Counted from the stretch's first letter, positions 24,525-33,339 are shown. The stretch: DNA of 54,325 nt from Bacteroidota bacterium (GCA_020048915.1 JAIFLU010000122.1:1-54325), one strand, 5' to 3'. The notes: generated from the letters alone by a model not told the origin. A program made the numbers and translations.

Positions 24525-25772
24525 TTATTCTACTGTCGCTAATTTGGAAAGAAGTAGGTCTTTTAGTTCAGTTAGTTTTTGGTTTTTAAAGTCGGTACAA
24601 TCAATTAATAATTGAATCTTAATTGCCAATTTCGAAAATTCAATAATTATGTCATTTTCAGGTATTAAAATTGGGATTTTAACTAGGTCTTTTATTGGCA
24701 ATTGTGGCTGTGCAGAACCTGACAAGTAATTTTCTATTGATTTTTTAATGTCAGAATTACGAAGCATTGAATAAACAAATATTGTAGATTTTGAGATTTC
24801 TTTTGCCCTCATAATCACCATACCTGAATTAATTCTAATGTGGTTATAGATAATAGACTCACTATAAAAAGCTACGTTACCAACGGTACCTCTTGACGTA
24901 AGAACAATGTCATTCCGTTTTAATTTACCTTTCCTAAGTTTTTCATCTTTTCCTTTAGTGATAAATTTGGTTTCCGAAAAATCAAAACCAATTTTAGTAA
25001 CATTCCCTGCATTTAAAAACAAACAAAAACCATTATCAAATATTTCTTCAATACTTGGATAATTTGTTCCTCTATCACCATCTATAATTTCAACTAATTC
25101 ATTAAGTGACCCAGTTCTCCACCCCTTTGGAATCTCTTTTCCCAATTCCTCATTCCAAACCATTTCCCCACCACTACTTTTATATGGTTTGCCTTCTTTG
25201 TTAGGAAATTCAAAATCAACAAACCATTGCTTGTAAATAGCATGTGCGGTTTCTTCGAGTTTGGATATAAGTTGGTTGTTAAGGTTTATTCGGTTTTGGA
25301 TTATGTTGTATTCTTTTACAATTTCTTTTTGTTTCGTGAAGGAAGGAATGGGTAGTTGCATATCGCAAAAATCTTCCCACTCTAGACTTCCACGAACACC
25401 ACCAACAGCATTAAAACAAGCTTCTCTATCAAATTCTGAACGAGTAAACCACATCATTAAATATTCGGGCAATAGCTCGCTTTCGTCTTTTACTTCAAAT
25501 ACCGGATAGGCTTGTGAAATAATAGCTTCGTCCACTTCTTGCAACAAAGCTACGGGCATCTTTTTGTCACGCCTTACCTGCATTGTGCTACATGCAAATT
25601 GATTTTTGCGAATGATTTTATAGTTCTCCATATCCGTTCCAATAATATTGGCAACAGAAGGAATAAACTGTTTTGAAATGCTTAATCCCAAAAGTTGTTT
25701 TACTTGCAACCCTTTGTTTCGTTCATCAACCAGATGAATATGCTCGCCAATTTTTTTATAATTTGATTTCAT
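24525..25772 (-). CDS. hsdS: Type I restriction-modification specificity subunit (HsdS)
   Basis: A 415-residue DNA-recognition subunit. Two target-recognition domains are separated by a helical spacer: the first ends with SFTKQKEIVKEYNIIQNRINLNNQLISKLEE and HAIYKQWFVDFEFPN, the second begins around KGWRTGSLNELVEIIDGDRG and ends with the helix FKNQKLTELKDLLLSKLA. The recognition sequence cannot be read from the sequence. Its start overlaps hsdM by 17 bp, and the next gene starts 2 bp after its stop. Variation here would change specificity, as usual for the family. Confidence 0.93.
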   Translation of the reverse strand: MKSNYKKIGEHIHLVDERNKGLQVKQLLGLSISKQFIPSVANIIGTDMENYKIIRKNQFACSTMQVRRDKKMPVALLQEVDEAIISQAYPVFEVKDESELLPEYLMMWFTRSEFDREACFNAVGGVRGSLEWEDFCDMQLPIPSFTKQKEIVKEYNIIQNRINLNNQLISKLEETAHAIYKQWFVDFEFPNKEGKPYKSSGGEMVWNEELGKEIPKGWRTGSLNELVEIIDGDRGTNYPSIEEIFDNGFCLFLNAGNVTKIGFDFSETKFITKGKDEKLRKGKLKRNDIVLTSRGTVGNVAFYSESIIYNHIRINSGMVIMRAKEISKSTIFVYSMLRNSDIKKSIENYLSGSAQPQLPIKDLVKIPILIPENDIIIEFSKLAIKIQLLIDCTDFKNQKLTELKDLLLSKLATVE

Positions 25773-27318
25773 AACCCAACTCTTTAAAAACGGTTAGCAA
25801 ATCATTTCTTGAAGCGGTTTCAGCCTTTAACAAGTCAGAGAATTCGGATTGTAGGTTTTGCATCCTTTCGTCAAAGTCAACATTTTCGTCACGGTTCACA
25901 AACTCAATGTATTTGCTAGGTACGAGCGAAAAATCTTTTTTAGCTACCTCGTCAAACGAAGCAGAATAGCAATACTCCGGAATATCTTTGTAATTATTTT
26001 TTTCTTGTTGCCAAGTGTGATAGGTTTTGCCAATAGATTTAATTTGTTGCTCACCAAATTGAATAAATTTCTTTTCAAATGGCTCACCTATTTGTCGCAA
26101 ATCCATAAATAGAATTTCCTTTTCACGGTTGCGGTAATGGCGCTGTTCATCACCAATGCTAAGGCTATGCTCCTTTTTATTCTTATTCAATATCCAAATG
26201 GTAACGCTTATGTTGGTTGTATAAAACATATCTTGCGGTAATACCAAAATGGCTTCCACCAAATTATTTTCAACAAGTTTTCGACGTATTTTGTATTCTT
26301 CACCACCACCGCTTAACGCCCCGTTTGCAAGAATAAAACCTGCAACCCCATTCTCGGAAAGCTTGGAAACCATGTTTAAAATCCAGGCATAGTTTGCATT
26401 GCTTTTGGGGGGAACTTCGTAGCCACGCCAACGAGGGTCATTTTTTAATTCGTTTTCAGCACGCCAATCTTTTTGGTTAAAAGGCGGGTTTGCCATTATA
26501 TAATCGGCTTTCAAGTCTTTATGTTGGTCGTCACCAAAAGTATCAGCTGCCTTTTCGCCTAAATTTCCACTTATACCTCGAATGGCAAGGTTCATCTTTG
26601 CCAGTTTGTATGTGGTGTTGGTGTATTCCTGTCCGTAAATTGAGATTTCCTTCTTGTTGCCGTGGTGGTTTTCAATAAACTTGATGGATTGAACAAACAT
26701 ACCGCCCGAACCGCAAGCAGGGTCATAGATTATGCCTTTATAAGGTTCAATCATTTCGGCAATAAGATTTACAATACTCTTCGGTGTATAAAATTCTCCT
26801 TTGCCCTTTCCTTCTGCCAAGGCAAATTTCGAGAGAAAATATTCATATACCCGTCCGACAATATCCTGTGCTTTATCTTTAAGAGTATCAATGTCGTTTA
26901 TTGTATCGAGCAACGATGAAAGTTTGGTAATATCCAACCCTAAACGTGAAAAGTAATTGTCAGGCAATGCTCCCTTTAGTGCTTTATTAGCTTTTTCAAT
27001 ATTGTGAAGCGCAGTATCAATTTTTAACGCAATGTCGTTTTGCTTTGAGTTTTTAATAATGTACGACCAGCGAGAAAACTCATCCAAATAAAACACATTA
27101 GCCATGCCATAGAAATCAGGCATTTCAATATACTTTTCTTTTCCTTCAGTTATGAGTTTTTTTCGATGTTCTTCGAACTTATCACTGGCAAATTTTAAGA
27201 ATATCAATCCTAAGACAACATGTTTATATTCCGCAGGTTCTACGCTACCTCTTAACTTGTTGGCCGAATCCCAGAGGGTTTCTTCAATATTTTTATCGTT
27301 TCCGTTCTTTTTAGCCAT
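25756..27318 (-). CDS. hsdM: Type I restriction-modification methyltransferase (HsdM)
   Basis: A 520-residue N6-adenine methyltransferase subunit. The N-terminal helical domain (ETLWDSANKLRGSVEPAEYKHV) is typical of HsdM; the SAM-binding motif is DPACGSGGMF from Asp199, preceded by GEFYTPKSIVNL; the catalytic motif is NPPF at 277-280. The C-terminal helices contact HsdS. Full length, no break. It is the first gene of the four-gene operon. Upstream 27319-27554 is non-coding and must hold the promoter; AAGTG repeats at 27472, 27496 and 27506 with CACTT at 27512 could bind a regulator. Confidence 0.95.
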   Translation of the reverse strand: MAKKNGNDKNIEETLWDSANKLRGSVEPAEYKHVVLGLIFLKFASDKFEEHRKKLITEGKEKYIEMPDFYGMANVFYLDEFSRWSYIIKNSKQNDIALKIDTALHNIEKANKALKGALPDNYFSRLGLDITKLSSLLDTINDIDTLKDKAQDIVGRVYEYFLSKFALAEGKGKGEFYTPKSIVNLIAEMIEPYKGIIYDPACGSGGMFVQSIKFIENHHGNKKEISIYGQEYTNTTYKLAKMNLAIRGISGNLGEKAADTFGDDQHKDLKADYIMANPPFNQKDWRAENELKNDPRWRGYEVPPKSNANYAWILNMVSKLSENGVAGFILANGALSGGGEEYKIRRKLVENNLVEAILVLPQDMFYTTNISVTIWILNKNKKEHSLSIGDEQRHYRNREKEILFMDLRQIGEPFEKKFIQFGEQQIKSIGKTYHTWQQEKNNYKDIPEYCYSASFDEVAKKDFSLVPSKYIEFVNRDENVDFDERMQNLQSEFSDLLKAETASRNDLLTVFKELGYEIKL

Positions 27319-27554
27319 TTTAAATCAATCTTTTCTTTTCAAAGATAACAAATGCGGTAATTAACTTACAAATTATAAGCTTTATCCGGCTTCTTTGAAA
27401 GATTAAATCGCTTGTTAAGGTAAAGAATTTTTCTTAAATATATAAACGGCTTAAATACAATAATTTGCGAAAAGTGTCAGTATTTTTTACCTTAAAAGTG
27501 GGAATAAGTGGCACTTTTTGGCGGAAAAGAAAGGGAATTATTACTTTTTAAATC

Positions 27555-27590
27555 AAAAAACGGGACTTCAGAGTATGAAATCCCGTTTTT
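27555..27590 (-). terminator. Rho-independent terminator of the radC-like gene
   Basis: AAAACGGGA and TCCCGTTTT form a strong stem around a 15-base loop; a T-run follows on the minus strand, just 4 bp past the gene's stop. Confidence 0.85.
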
Positions 27591-27593
27591 GTA

Positions 27594-28058
27594 TCAAAAC
27601 AAATTTAAATGGTCATTTAGGGAGTTAAATCGGTTTTCCAATCCGTTCAAAATTATGTGGTCGAGAACCTGAATATCCAAGAAACCGCCGCATTCTCTTA
27701 TTTTCTTGGTAATGGCAATATCGGCATCACTTGGTTTCATATTCCCTGACGGGTGGTTATGAGCCAGAATTATAGAACTTGCTCCCGCTTTCAGAGCAAT
27801 GGCAAAGATAATTTTCTGGTCTGTAACCGTACCGGAAATCCCGCCCAGAGATACTGTAGAAATCCCCAATACACGATTGGAACGGTTTAACAGCATGACT
27901 TTGAACTGCTCAACAATGGCAATTTTTGTGGAATCCCAATTCTCACGAAACAAAGAATGAGCCTCTTCCGCGCAATTAATTACCGGCCTTTTTATAAGTT
28001 CCAGCGCGGGCTTATATACAATGTCGATTTCATTCAGAATGAATTTTTTTGTTGGCAT
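27594..28058 (-). CDS. radC: RadC-like JAB/MPN-domain protein
   Basis: A 154-residue protein of the RadC (DUF2466) type common on mobile elements. The metal-binding JAMM motif is plain: HNHPSGNMKPSDAD (His-x-His and the distal Asp), preceded by VSLGGISGTVTD and KAGASSIILA, followed by LDIQVLDHIIL. Compared with chromosomal RadC (about 220 residues) it lacks the N-terminal helix-hairpin-helix part, as usual for island versions. Biochemical function is not established; it is often found beside anti-restriction and repair genes. It has its own promoter region with a TGTGCGT-type motif at 28117-28127 and its own terminator. Confidence 0.9.
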   Translation of the reverse strand: MPTKKFILNEIDIVYKPALELIKRPVINCAEEAHSLFRENWDSTKIAIVEQFKVMLLNRSNRVLGISTVSLGGISGTVTDQKIIFAIALKAGASSIILAHNHPSGNMKPSDADIAITKKIRECGGFLDIQVLDHIILNGLENRFNSLNDHLNLF

Positions 28059-28116
28059 TTCGGTTACTCCCTATTAAATTAACAATGGGAGTTTCTGCCG
28101 AATTTTTATTTCTTAC

Positions 28117-28127
28117 TACGCACAAAA
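28117..28127 (-). promoter_or_regulatory. TGTGCGT-type motif upstream of the radC-like gene
   Basis: The minus strand reads TTTTGTGCGTAGT about 60 bases before the ATG at 28058. Confidence 0.45.
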
Positions 28128-28149
28128 AAATTGAATTAAATATTTATAC

Positions 28150-31100
28150 CTATTGCATATCAACACATATTGACATTTCTTGATATAAGCATAATCCATT
28201 AGCCCATCTCATTTGGTCAATTGTATGACATTCTGCTTCAAATAGTTTTGGTGCTGCCACTAAAATACTTATACATTTAGCACGACTGGTGGCAACATTT
28301 AACCGATTTGGGTTATAAAGGAAACTCATTCCTCTGGGCGCATCCTCAGGTGAAGAGCTTGTCATTGAATATATTACAATAGGAGCTTCTTGTCCCTGAA
28401 ATTTATCTACCGTACCGATGGGAAAATCAGGAAGAGACTCTTTTAATACACTTACCTGAGCATTATAAGGGGCAATAATTAGAATATCATCTTTTGTCAA
28501 AGATGATGATTTCCCATTTCTATCTACCCATTTTAAATTTGCACTCAATAGATGTTCAACTATCTTTCTAATTGTAGTTACTTCCTCAAGAGCCTGGCTT
28601 TGATTTCCAATATGATTTACGGGTACGTAAAAAAGTCCGCTTCCATTGAAAATGGTATTCCCTTCAATTATTTGCTTTTCAAGTCCTTCCTTTGACCTTA
28701 AACGACCTTCATAATAAAGCTTTGAAGTAAATTCGGTAATCTTCGGATTCAATCTCCAAGTGGTATCTAGGAATATCCCTTTGTCTATTGGCATTGTGGG
28801 ATGACCGTCAAGTATATGCTCAAGGGCTGAGATATCTGCACCTTCGGGGTGTGCACCTTTGGTTGGCTGTTCCAATTGCTGAGGGTCTCCCAATAAGATA
28901 ATATTCTTTGCAGCTCTTGAGATGGTAATGACATTTGTTAGAGACATTTGCCCTGCTTCATCTACAAACAAATAATCCAGCATTCCTTCAAATACATCAT
29001 CTGCCCATAACCACGCAGTTCCACCAACGACCGCCCCACTATTTAACGAACTTATAGCTTCTTCCTTGTTCTTAATATTCACTGTATCAAGGCTATCTAT
29101 TTCTTCACCTGATTTTCCCTTGTGTTTGATTACAACGGGCATTCCTTTTTCAAGTCCTCTCTCTACAGCCTTATCTAAAAGATTGCGGATTACTTTATGA
29201 CTTACCGCAGTAACACCTATTTTCTTTCCTCTCCTTGAAAGTTCAGCGATTAGACTTCCTCCCAAGTGTGTTTTACCTGTTCCCGGAGGGCCTTGAATCG
29301 GTAGGACTCCGTTATTTAAACTTAACGCAAGCCTTAATGCTGTCGCCTCAGTTGTTTCCGCATCATTACTCTTAAGTTCAACATCTTCTGATAAGCGCGG
29401 CGGATTTTTCAAAAGTAAATCACGTCCAGCCCTATAAGCACCATCTCCATCAATTCCTTGGTCAATAATAGCTTTCGCAAATTTAAACAAAGAAGGAATT
29501 AAAACACCCGGGGATACTATATCATTGATGAATACTGCAATGGGATGAATTTCAGCAGTTAATTTAGTTTTCTTAATATCAACCGTTTTGTTTTCAAGAG
29601 AAAAGTCATAAATCTGTCCAATTTTTTCCCCTTTTGTCTGATGTAAGTCCTTTCCAACTTCTAAGGATATTTCTTGTGGGGAATAGGAATAAGTGTGAAT
29701 TGGAACCTTTTTTGAATCAGGATGGGTAGATAAATATTTTAATCCAAAAATACCTTTCCTTTCATCCAATAACTCATGGTCTTCTAAGTCTCGTAATCTG
29801 AAAAATTCCCACCATGAACTTTTTAATTCTCTTCGGTAAAATTCTATTTGATGTGCCAACAACCATTTTGCCGTATCTTCATTTTTCCAATTTTCAGGGT
29901 CGGCAGGCAGGCTAGTTACCAGACCATTATATAAACTTCTTGCCTCAGCATCTTTTTCTTCAATTGTTTCACTTGCATTACCAGTTTTTATTTCAGGTCT
30001 GGATAATTCAATTCCATTTTTTATTTGCTCTTGATAAATATTTTCAAGCCAGAAGTGAAGTTTTTGAGTAGCAAAACAATCATCCCTATTATACAGCTCT
30101 ATCAATTCAAAGGTTGATTGAGTCATTGTTGCAAAGTCATTAAAATCAAGTGCAACAGACATTCTTCTTCGCGCATCACTCGCCAACTTTAGATTAGCCT
30201 CTCTTTTGTAATCTGCAAATTGTTCCATTTCCTTTAAAGAATAGCTTTCGACACTAGCAATTAGGCTTTCTTTAATTACAGAAAACAAATCTTTGAATAG
30301 TTCTGCACGTAATAGTCTATCTACTTCTTCCTCAAAAACGGCACATCTGGAAGCAAGTTTTTTTATGGCAGTCGGCTCATAAGGGGCATAGTGATAAATA
30401 TGCATATCCGGAAATTCTTGCCATCTGTTCATGACAAGTGTCATAAATTCACAAAAGACTTGTTTTTCTTCTTTTCTATTTTTTGCCCAAAAACCTTTGT
30501 AAGTATTGTTTCCATCCTGCAAATAACTTATTCCGAATAAATATTCAATTCCGCCATCATCATAAAAATGGTCACCTTCAATATCGAAGTATATGTCTCC
30601 TCTTGATGGAACAGGTAGCTCGTTCAATCCCCGCAAAGGTTCAATTGGGAGTAATTCATATAAAAGTTGTTCTTCAGTTCGTCCCTTGAGTTGTATTTTT
30701 GCTTGATTATGGATTTTTGAATATGTATCTTTATTTCCCTGTTCAGGATTTCCCCTAAAGGGTTGAGGTTCTTTCGCGTAAACCTCAAGTGTATTAATTC
30801 CCTGACAACCAAGTTCTTTTATATGATTAGAGCGAATACCTGCAATCAATGTTAAGTGGTCATCTTTATGCCATTTATCGTTACAACTTTTCCACCATCT
30901 GCATGTATCACATTTACCAACTGGCAATGGGTATGTTTCAACAGGCTCATTAATCATCAGCTCTTGAAATTTTCCTTTGACAAATCTGTAATAAGATTCA
31001 AATTCTGAATATCTGAATTTATCGACAGGAAAATCAATTCCGGGTTTAATGACAAACATATTCTCCGGCGTTTTACCCTGCAAATCACTAAGTAAATCGG

Positions 31101-31539
31101 AATATAGACAAAGCTGTAAGACTGTTCCTGCTTTTGTTTCTTGAGAAAGTTTTGTATCCTCTACTTCATAGTGATAGTCGCCAAGATTACTGGAACCGGA
31201 TACTTTTTTTAAAATATCAGCAATACCAACCCACCCTTCTTTATGAAATCGGGCTTGAGTTATAATGTCATAACCTTTGCTAATAGCATCTTTGGTAGCT
31301 TTAACCGATTGCCCATCCAATTCACATACCGACAATCCCTGTGTTTTCAAATAATCAATATAGGCTTTTTCGTGTTCTTGACCTTTTTGCTGTAATAGTT
31401 CTAAGGATGGATTTTTCCAATCTGGAGGGGCAATAAGCCCATTTGCATTGCTTCGGTCTAACTCGGTTAGATATTTACATCCTAAATAGTTTACTAAATC
31501 AGAGGCAGAAAATTGAATAGACTGGTCAATTTGTTTCAT
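28150..31539 (-). CDS. TM0106-type RecB-like nuclease fused to SF1 helicase
   Basis: An 1129-residue multidomain protein. Residues 1-230 are a Cas4/RecB-like PD-(D/E)XK nuclease: EVEDTKLSQETK holds the acidic and Lys residues, and a single Cys in YLGCKYL plus CDTCRWWKSC give the four cysteines of an Fe-S cluster. Residues 300-520 look like an RNase H-fold 3'-5' exonuclease (DIYFDIEGD, HYAPYE, YNRDDCFATQ). From about 735 an Upf1/Dna2-type helicase follows: IQGPPGTGKTHLGG, DYLFVDEAGQMS, GDPQQLEQP, TVDKFQGQEAPIVI and NRLNVATSRAK. This matches proteins annotated 'TM0106 family RecB-like putative nuclease'. It is a stand-alone gene; 140 bp upstream is non-coding. Likely acts on DNA ends or foreign DNA; a defence role is plausible given the company but not shown. 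Confidence 0.85.
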   Translation of the reverse strand: MKQIDQSIQFSASDLVNYLGCKYLTELDRSNANGLIAPPDWKNPSLELLQQKGQEHEKAYIDYLKTQGLSVCELDGQSVKATKDAISKGYDIITQARFHKEGWVGIADILKKVSGSSNLGDYHYEVEDTKLSQETKAGTVLQLCLYSDLLSDLQGKTPENMFVIKPGIDFPVDKFRYSEFESYYRFVKGKFQELMINEPVETYPLPVGKCDTCRWWKSCNDKWHKDDHLTLIAGIRSNHIKELGCQGINTLEVYAKEPQPFRGNPEQGNKDTYSKIHNQAKIQLKGRTEEQLLYELLPIEPLRGLNELPVPSRGDIYFDIEGDHFYDDGGIEYLFGISYLQDGNNTYKGFWAKNRKEEKQVFCEFMTLVMNRWQEFPDMHIYHYAPYEPTAIKKLASRCAVFEEEVDRLLRAELFKDLFSVIKESLIASVESYSLKEMEQFADYKREANLKLASDARRRMSVALDFNDFATMTQSTFELIELYNRDDCFATQKLHFWLENIYQEQIKNGIELSRPEIKTGNASETIEEKDAEARSLYNGLVTSLPADPENWKNEDTAKWLLAHQIEFYRRELKSSWWEFFRLRDLEDHELLDERKGIFGLKYLSTHPDSKKVPIHTYSYSPQEISLEVGKDLHQTKGEKIGQIYDFSLENKTVDIKKTKLTAEIHPIAVFINDIVSPGVLIPSLFKFAKAIIDQGIDGDGAYRAGRDLLLKNPPRLSEDVELKSNDAETTEATALRLALSLNNGVLPIQGPPGTGKTHLGGSLIAELSRRGKKIGVTAVSHKVIRNLLDKAVERGLEKGMPVVIKHKGKSGEEIDSLDTVNIKNKEEAISSLNSGAVVGGTAWLWADDVFEGMLDYLFVDEAGQMSLTNVITISRAAKNIILLGDPQQLEQPTKGAHPEGADISALEHILDGHPTMPIDKGIFLDTTWRLNPKITEFTSKLYYEGRLRSKEGLEKQIIEGNTIFNGSGLFYVPVNHIGNQSQALEEVTTIRKIVEHLLSANLKWVDRNGKSSSLTKDDILIIAPYNAQVSVLKESLPDFPIGTVDKFQGQEAPIVIYSMTSSSPEDAPRGMSFLYNPNRLNVATSRAKCISILVAAPKLFEAECHTIDQMRWANGLCLYQEMSICVDMQ

Positions 31540-31681
31540 AACATTACATCTAGGTTTGTGAATGGGAATTTACAAACTATTATAGAAGTCAAGAAGTGTT
31601 TTGCAATTATTATTATAAATGAACACTTTAAGTTTCAATATGATGGATTTGTATCTACAGACGTACTAAGTGTGGATGTAT

Positions 31682-32278
31682 TTATGACCTCACAAACTCC
31701 ATCAACTGATTGTAGTCATGTCCATCAGCCGCTCGTAGAGCAGCAATATATTTTGCTCGTACATCGTTTTCAGCTGTTAAGTTACTATTACCCCATGTAA
31801 AAGGCGCTTTTTCAAAAACATCGGACAGTAAAACATCTGCCATTAAACGTGCATGACGGCCATTGCCGTTCGGAAATAAATGGATAGCAACCAAACGGTG
31901 GTGAAACCTTGCTGCAATTTCATCTTCGGGATATGTTTTATTTTCAATCCAAAATCGTACATCATCCAAAAGCTGACGCAATTCAATTCCGATGGTACGC
32001 CAATCTGCACCGATATTTTTGCCGGATTTACGAAAAGTTCCCGCCCACGTCCATATTTTACCCAACATTTTATCATGAAGCGTCTTAATAAACTCTTCAG
32101 TCAGAATATCGCCTTTACGGCGACGTTCCAACCAATCCATAGCATCCCCGATGTTTTCCTGCTCCCAGCGGTCAAGCTCGCCGCGGGTTGTGATATGCTT
32201 TAGCTTTAAGCCTTCCAATTCATCAGGATCAAGCGATGTTGCCCCGGGTGGATTTTCAAATTGTTTCATTTGTTCCAA
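31682..32278 (-). CDS. Mobile mystery protein B, Fic-domain
   Basis: A 198-residue Fic protein. The catalytic loop reads HLFPNGNGRHARLM (the HPFxxGNGR motif with Leu in place of Pro), with FHHRLVAIHLF before it. Fic enzymes usually transfer AMP to a target protein. The N-terminus (PPGATSLDPDELEGLKLKHITTRGEL) fits the family called 'mobile mystery protein B', always found next to 'protein A'. I see no inhibitory S/TxxxE(G/N) helix, so control is probably by its partner. It overlaps the upstream XRE gene by 13 bp. The pair behaves in the literature-style description as a mobile toxin-antitoxin-like unit; that role is inference. Confidence 0.88.
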   Translation of the reverse strand: MEQMKQFENPPGATSLDPDELEGLKLKHITTRGELDRWEQENIGDAMDWLERRRKGDILTEEFIKTLHDKMLGKIWTWAGTFRKSGKNIGADWRTIGIELRQLLDDVRFWIENKTYPEDEIAARFHHRLVAIHLFPNGNGRHARLMADVLLSDVFEKAPFTWGNSNLTAENDVRAKYIAALRAADGHDYNQLMEFVRS

Positions 32279-32730
32279 AAGTCTTTCGGTTCATCAATAA
32301 GGATTTTGTCAATCATATCTTTTAATGCTTTTTCCTGCTCTTCCGGTGGAAGTTCCTGAAGTTCAAGCCGCATCGTATGATTAAGTCGCTTTAATTTCTG
32401 CAAAGCAATTTTTTTTGCCTGTTCACGCACCATGCTTTCAAGCGTACCTTTAGGTACAAACCCGTAAACAAAGTCCATTCCTATACTTTGAGCAATCTTT
32501 TGCAAAGATGAAAGCTTTACACTTCCGTCTTTTTCCGAATTTTCAATTCGCGAAATTCTGGATTGGTCAATCCCAACCTTTTTTGCCAAATCTTTAGCTG
32601 ACATACCCAAAGCTTCGCGGATAGACTTTATCCATCCATTTTCAGGAATACCGACTTGAGCCGAAACCTTCAAAGAATCAAGCCTTTTATCAAGTTGTTC
32701 CCGAATTAATTTTTTATCCCAATATGTCAT
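32266..32730 (-). CDS. Mobile mystery protein A, XRE-type regulator
   Basis: From ATG 32730 (MTYWDKKLIREQLDKRLD) it is 154 residues; a frame extending upstream to 33024 would run through the operator region and is rejected. Residues 40-95 are an XRE helix-turn-helix: WIKSIREALGMSAKDLAKKVGIDQSRISRIENSEKDG. The C-terminal half is a helical domain typical of protein A. It overlaps the Fic gene by 13 bp. Three boxes containing ATAGCAT at exactly 33-bp spacing lie upstream (32744-32816), a likely self-binding operator. It probably represses the pair and may neutralise the Fic protein. Confidence 0.88.
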   Translation of the reverse strand: MTYWDKKLIREQLDKRLDSLKVSAQVGIPENGWIKSIREALGMSAKDLAKKVGIDQSRISRIENSEKDGSVKLSSLQKIAQSIGMDFVYGFVPKGTLESMVREQAKKIALQKLKRLNHTMRLELQELPPEEQEKALKDMIDKILIDEPKDFWNK

Positions 32731-32743
32731 GTCTATGCCTTTT

Positions 32744-32816
32744 ATAGCATTAATATTTACTATTATAATGACAAATATAGCATAAATATACAAAATGTCA
32801 ATGCTATTTATAGCAT
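32744..32816. promoter_or_regulatory. Three operator-like boxes at 33-bp spacing
   Basis: ATAGCAT begins at 32744, 32777 and 32810, so the distance is 33 bp twice. The third box is a perfect palindrome, TGCTATTTATAGCA (32802-32815). About three helical turns separate boxes, so a regulator could bind all on one face. They overlap the promoter region of the XRE/Fic pair. Confidence 0.75.
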
Positions 32817-32886
32817 AAATAAAAATCCGGGCAATTTCTAGTTTATTCTGCTGTGCAATATTTAGTTTATTGTGCTGCAAAATATC

Positions 32887-32895
32887 TGTGCGTTT
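32887..32895 (+). promoter_or_regulatory. TGTGCGT-type motif upstream of 32955-33230
   Basis: TGTGCGTTT lies 60 bases before the ATG at 32955, the same distance as at other island genes. A good ribosome-binding site (AAAGGAG) follows at 32941-32947. Confidence 0.45.
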
Positions 32896-32954
32896 AAAAA
32901 CATCATATTCCTTGTACCATTTCGGTATTTTCTTCTTTAAAAAGGAGTACTTAC

Positions 32955-33230
32955 ATGAATAAGATAACCGAAAGCTCTGTTCCTGTCTATCCAAAGGCGA
33001 ATCTGGACGATATAAAGAAGGCATATATCATATGTGCAGGCTTTATCAAAAAATACAGACAAAAATCAGAAAAACTTCTTCCGATTTTCGAACGGTTAGA
33101 GAATGAAATAGAACTTTACGAAAAGCAAGAAATTTTGCTTGATAAAGCCCTGAACGTAGCCAATGATAATTCAGAATTTGGGTTACATTTTGGGATACAA
33201 AATGGGTTACATTTTAAGAACCGCAAATAA
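32955..33230 (+). CDS. Small helical protein next to the second attP-like site
   Basis: A 91-residue protein (MNKITESSVPVYPKANLDD) preceded by a clear AAAGGAG site. It is helical and charged: LDDIKKAYIICAGFIKKYRQKSEKLLPIFERLENEIELYEKQE suggests a coiled coil. The last 15 residues (GLHFGIQNGLHFK) are encoded by the triple repeat at 33177-33212, so its end overlaps the attP-like region. I recognise no family. It might be a directionality factor for the second integrase, since it is adjacent to that site, but it has no visible helix-turn-helix. Confidence 0.6.
   Translation: MNKITESSVPVYPKANLDDIKKAYIICAGFIKKYRQKSEKLLPIFERLENEIELYEKQEILLDKALNVANDNSEFGLHFGIQNGLHFKNRK
33177..33212 (+). repeat. Triple 12-bp repeat, left arm of attP-like site
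   Basis: GGGTTACA, GGGATACA and GGGTTACA start at 33180, 33192 and 33204 (12-bp period). The same triple array recurs at 33419-33454 on the other side of the core-like sequence. Likely arm-type sites for the integrase at 33461. Confidence 0.65.
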
Positions 33231-33288
33231 TTCTTAATGGATTTAGTCAATATTATCAGTTAGTTATACAATATAATTTTTGGATACT

Positions 33289-33307
33289 AATCCGCCTCGA
33301 GGCACCA
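33289..33307 (+). other. Core-like sequence resembling a tRNA 3' end (putative attP core)
   Basis: The 19 bases AATCCGCCTCGAGGCACCA read like a tRNA 3' end: end of the T loop, T-stem 3' strand, a seven-base acceptor strand TCGAGGC, a discriminator A and an encoded CCA. No 5' part of a tRNA precedes it, so it is not a tRNA gene. Flanked on both sides by matching repeat arrays and followed by a terminator hairpin. Confidence 0.5.
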
Positions 33308-33310
33308 TTT

Positions 33311-33339
33311 AAAAAGCCATCCCGAAGGATGGCTTTTTT
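33311..33339. terminator. Rho-independent terminator inside the attP-like region
   Basis: AAAAAGCCATCC and GGATGGCTTTTTT form a perfect 12-bp stem with a 4-base loop. It follows the tRNA-end-like core as a tRNA terminator would, and it ends the 32955-33230 transcript. Confidence 0.85.

Noticed and set aside
32731..33024. Upstream extension of the XRE 'protein A' gene
   Set aside because: The extension crosses the three operator boxes and the opposite-strand gene start at 32955, and it reads as hydrophobic low-complexity.
33289..33307. A tRNA or tmRNA gene near 33.3 kb
   Set aside because: Only a 3'-end-like segment is seen; no D arm, anticodon arm or matching acceptor 5' strand precedes it. 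Interpreted as an attP core.
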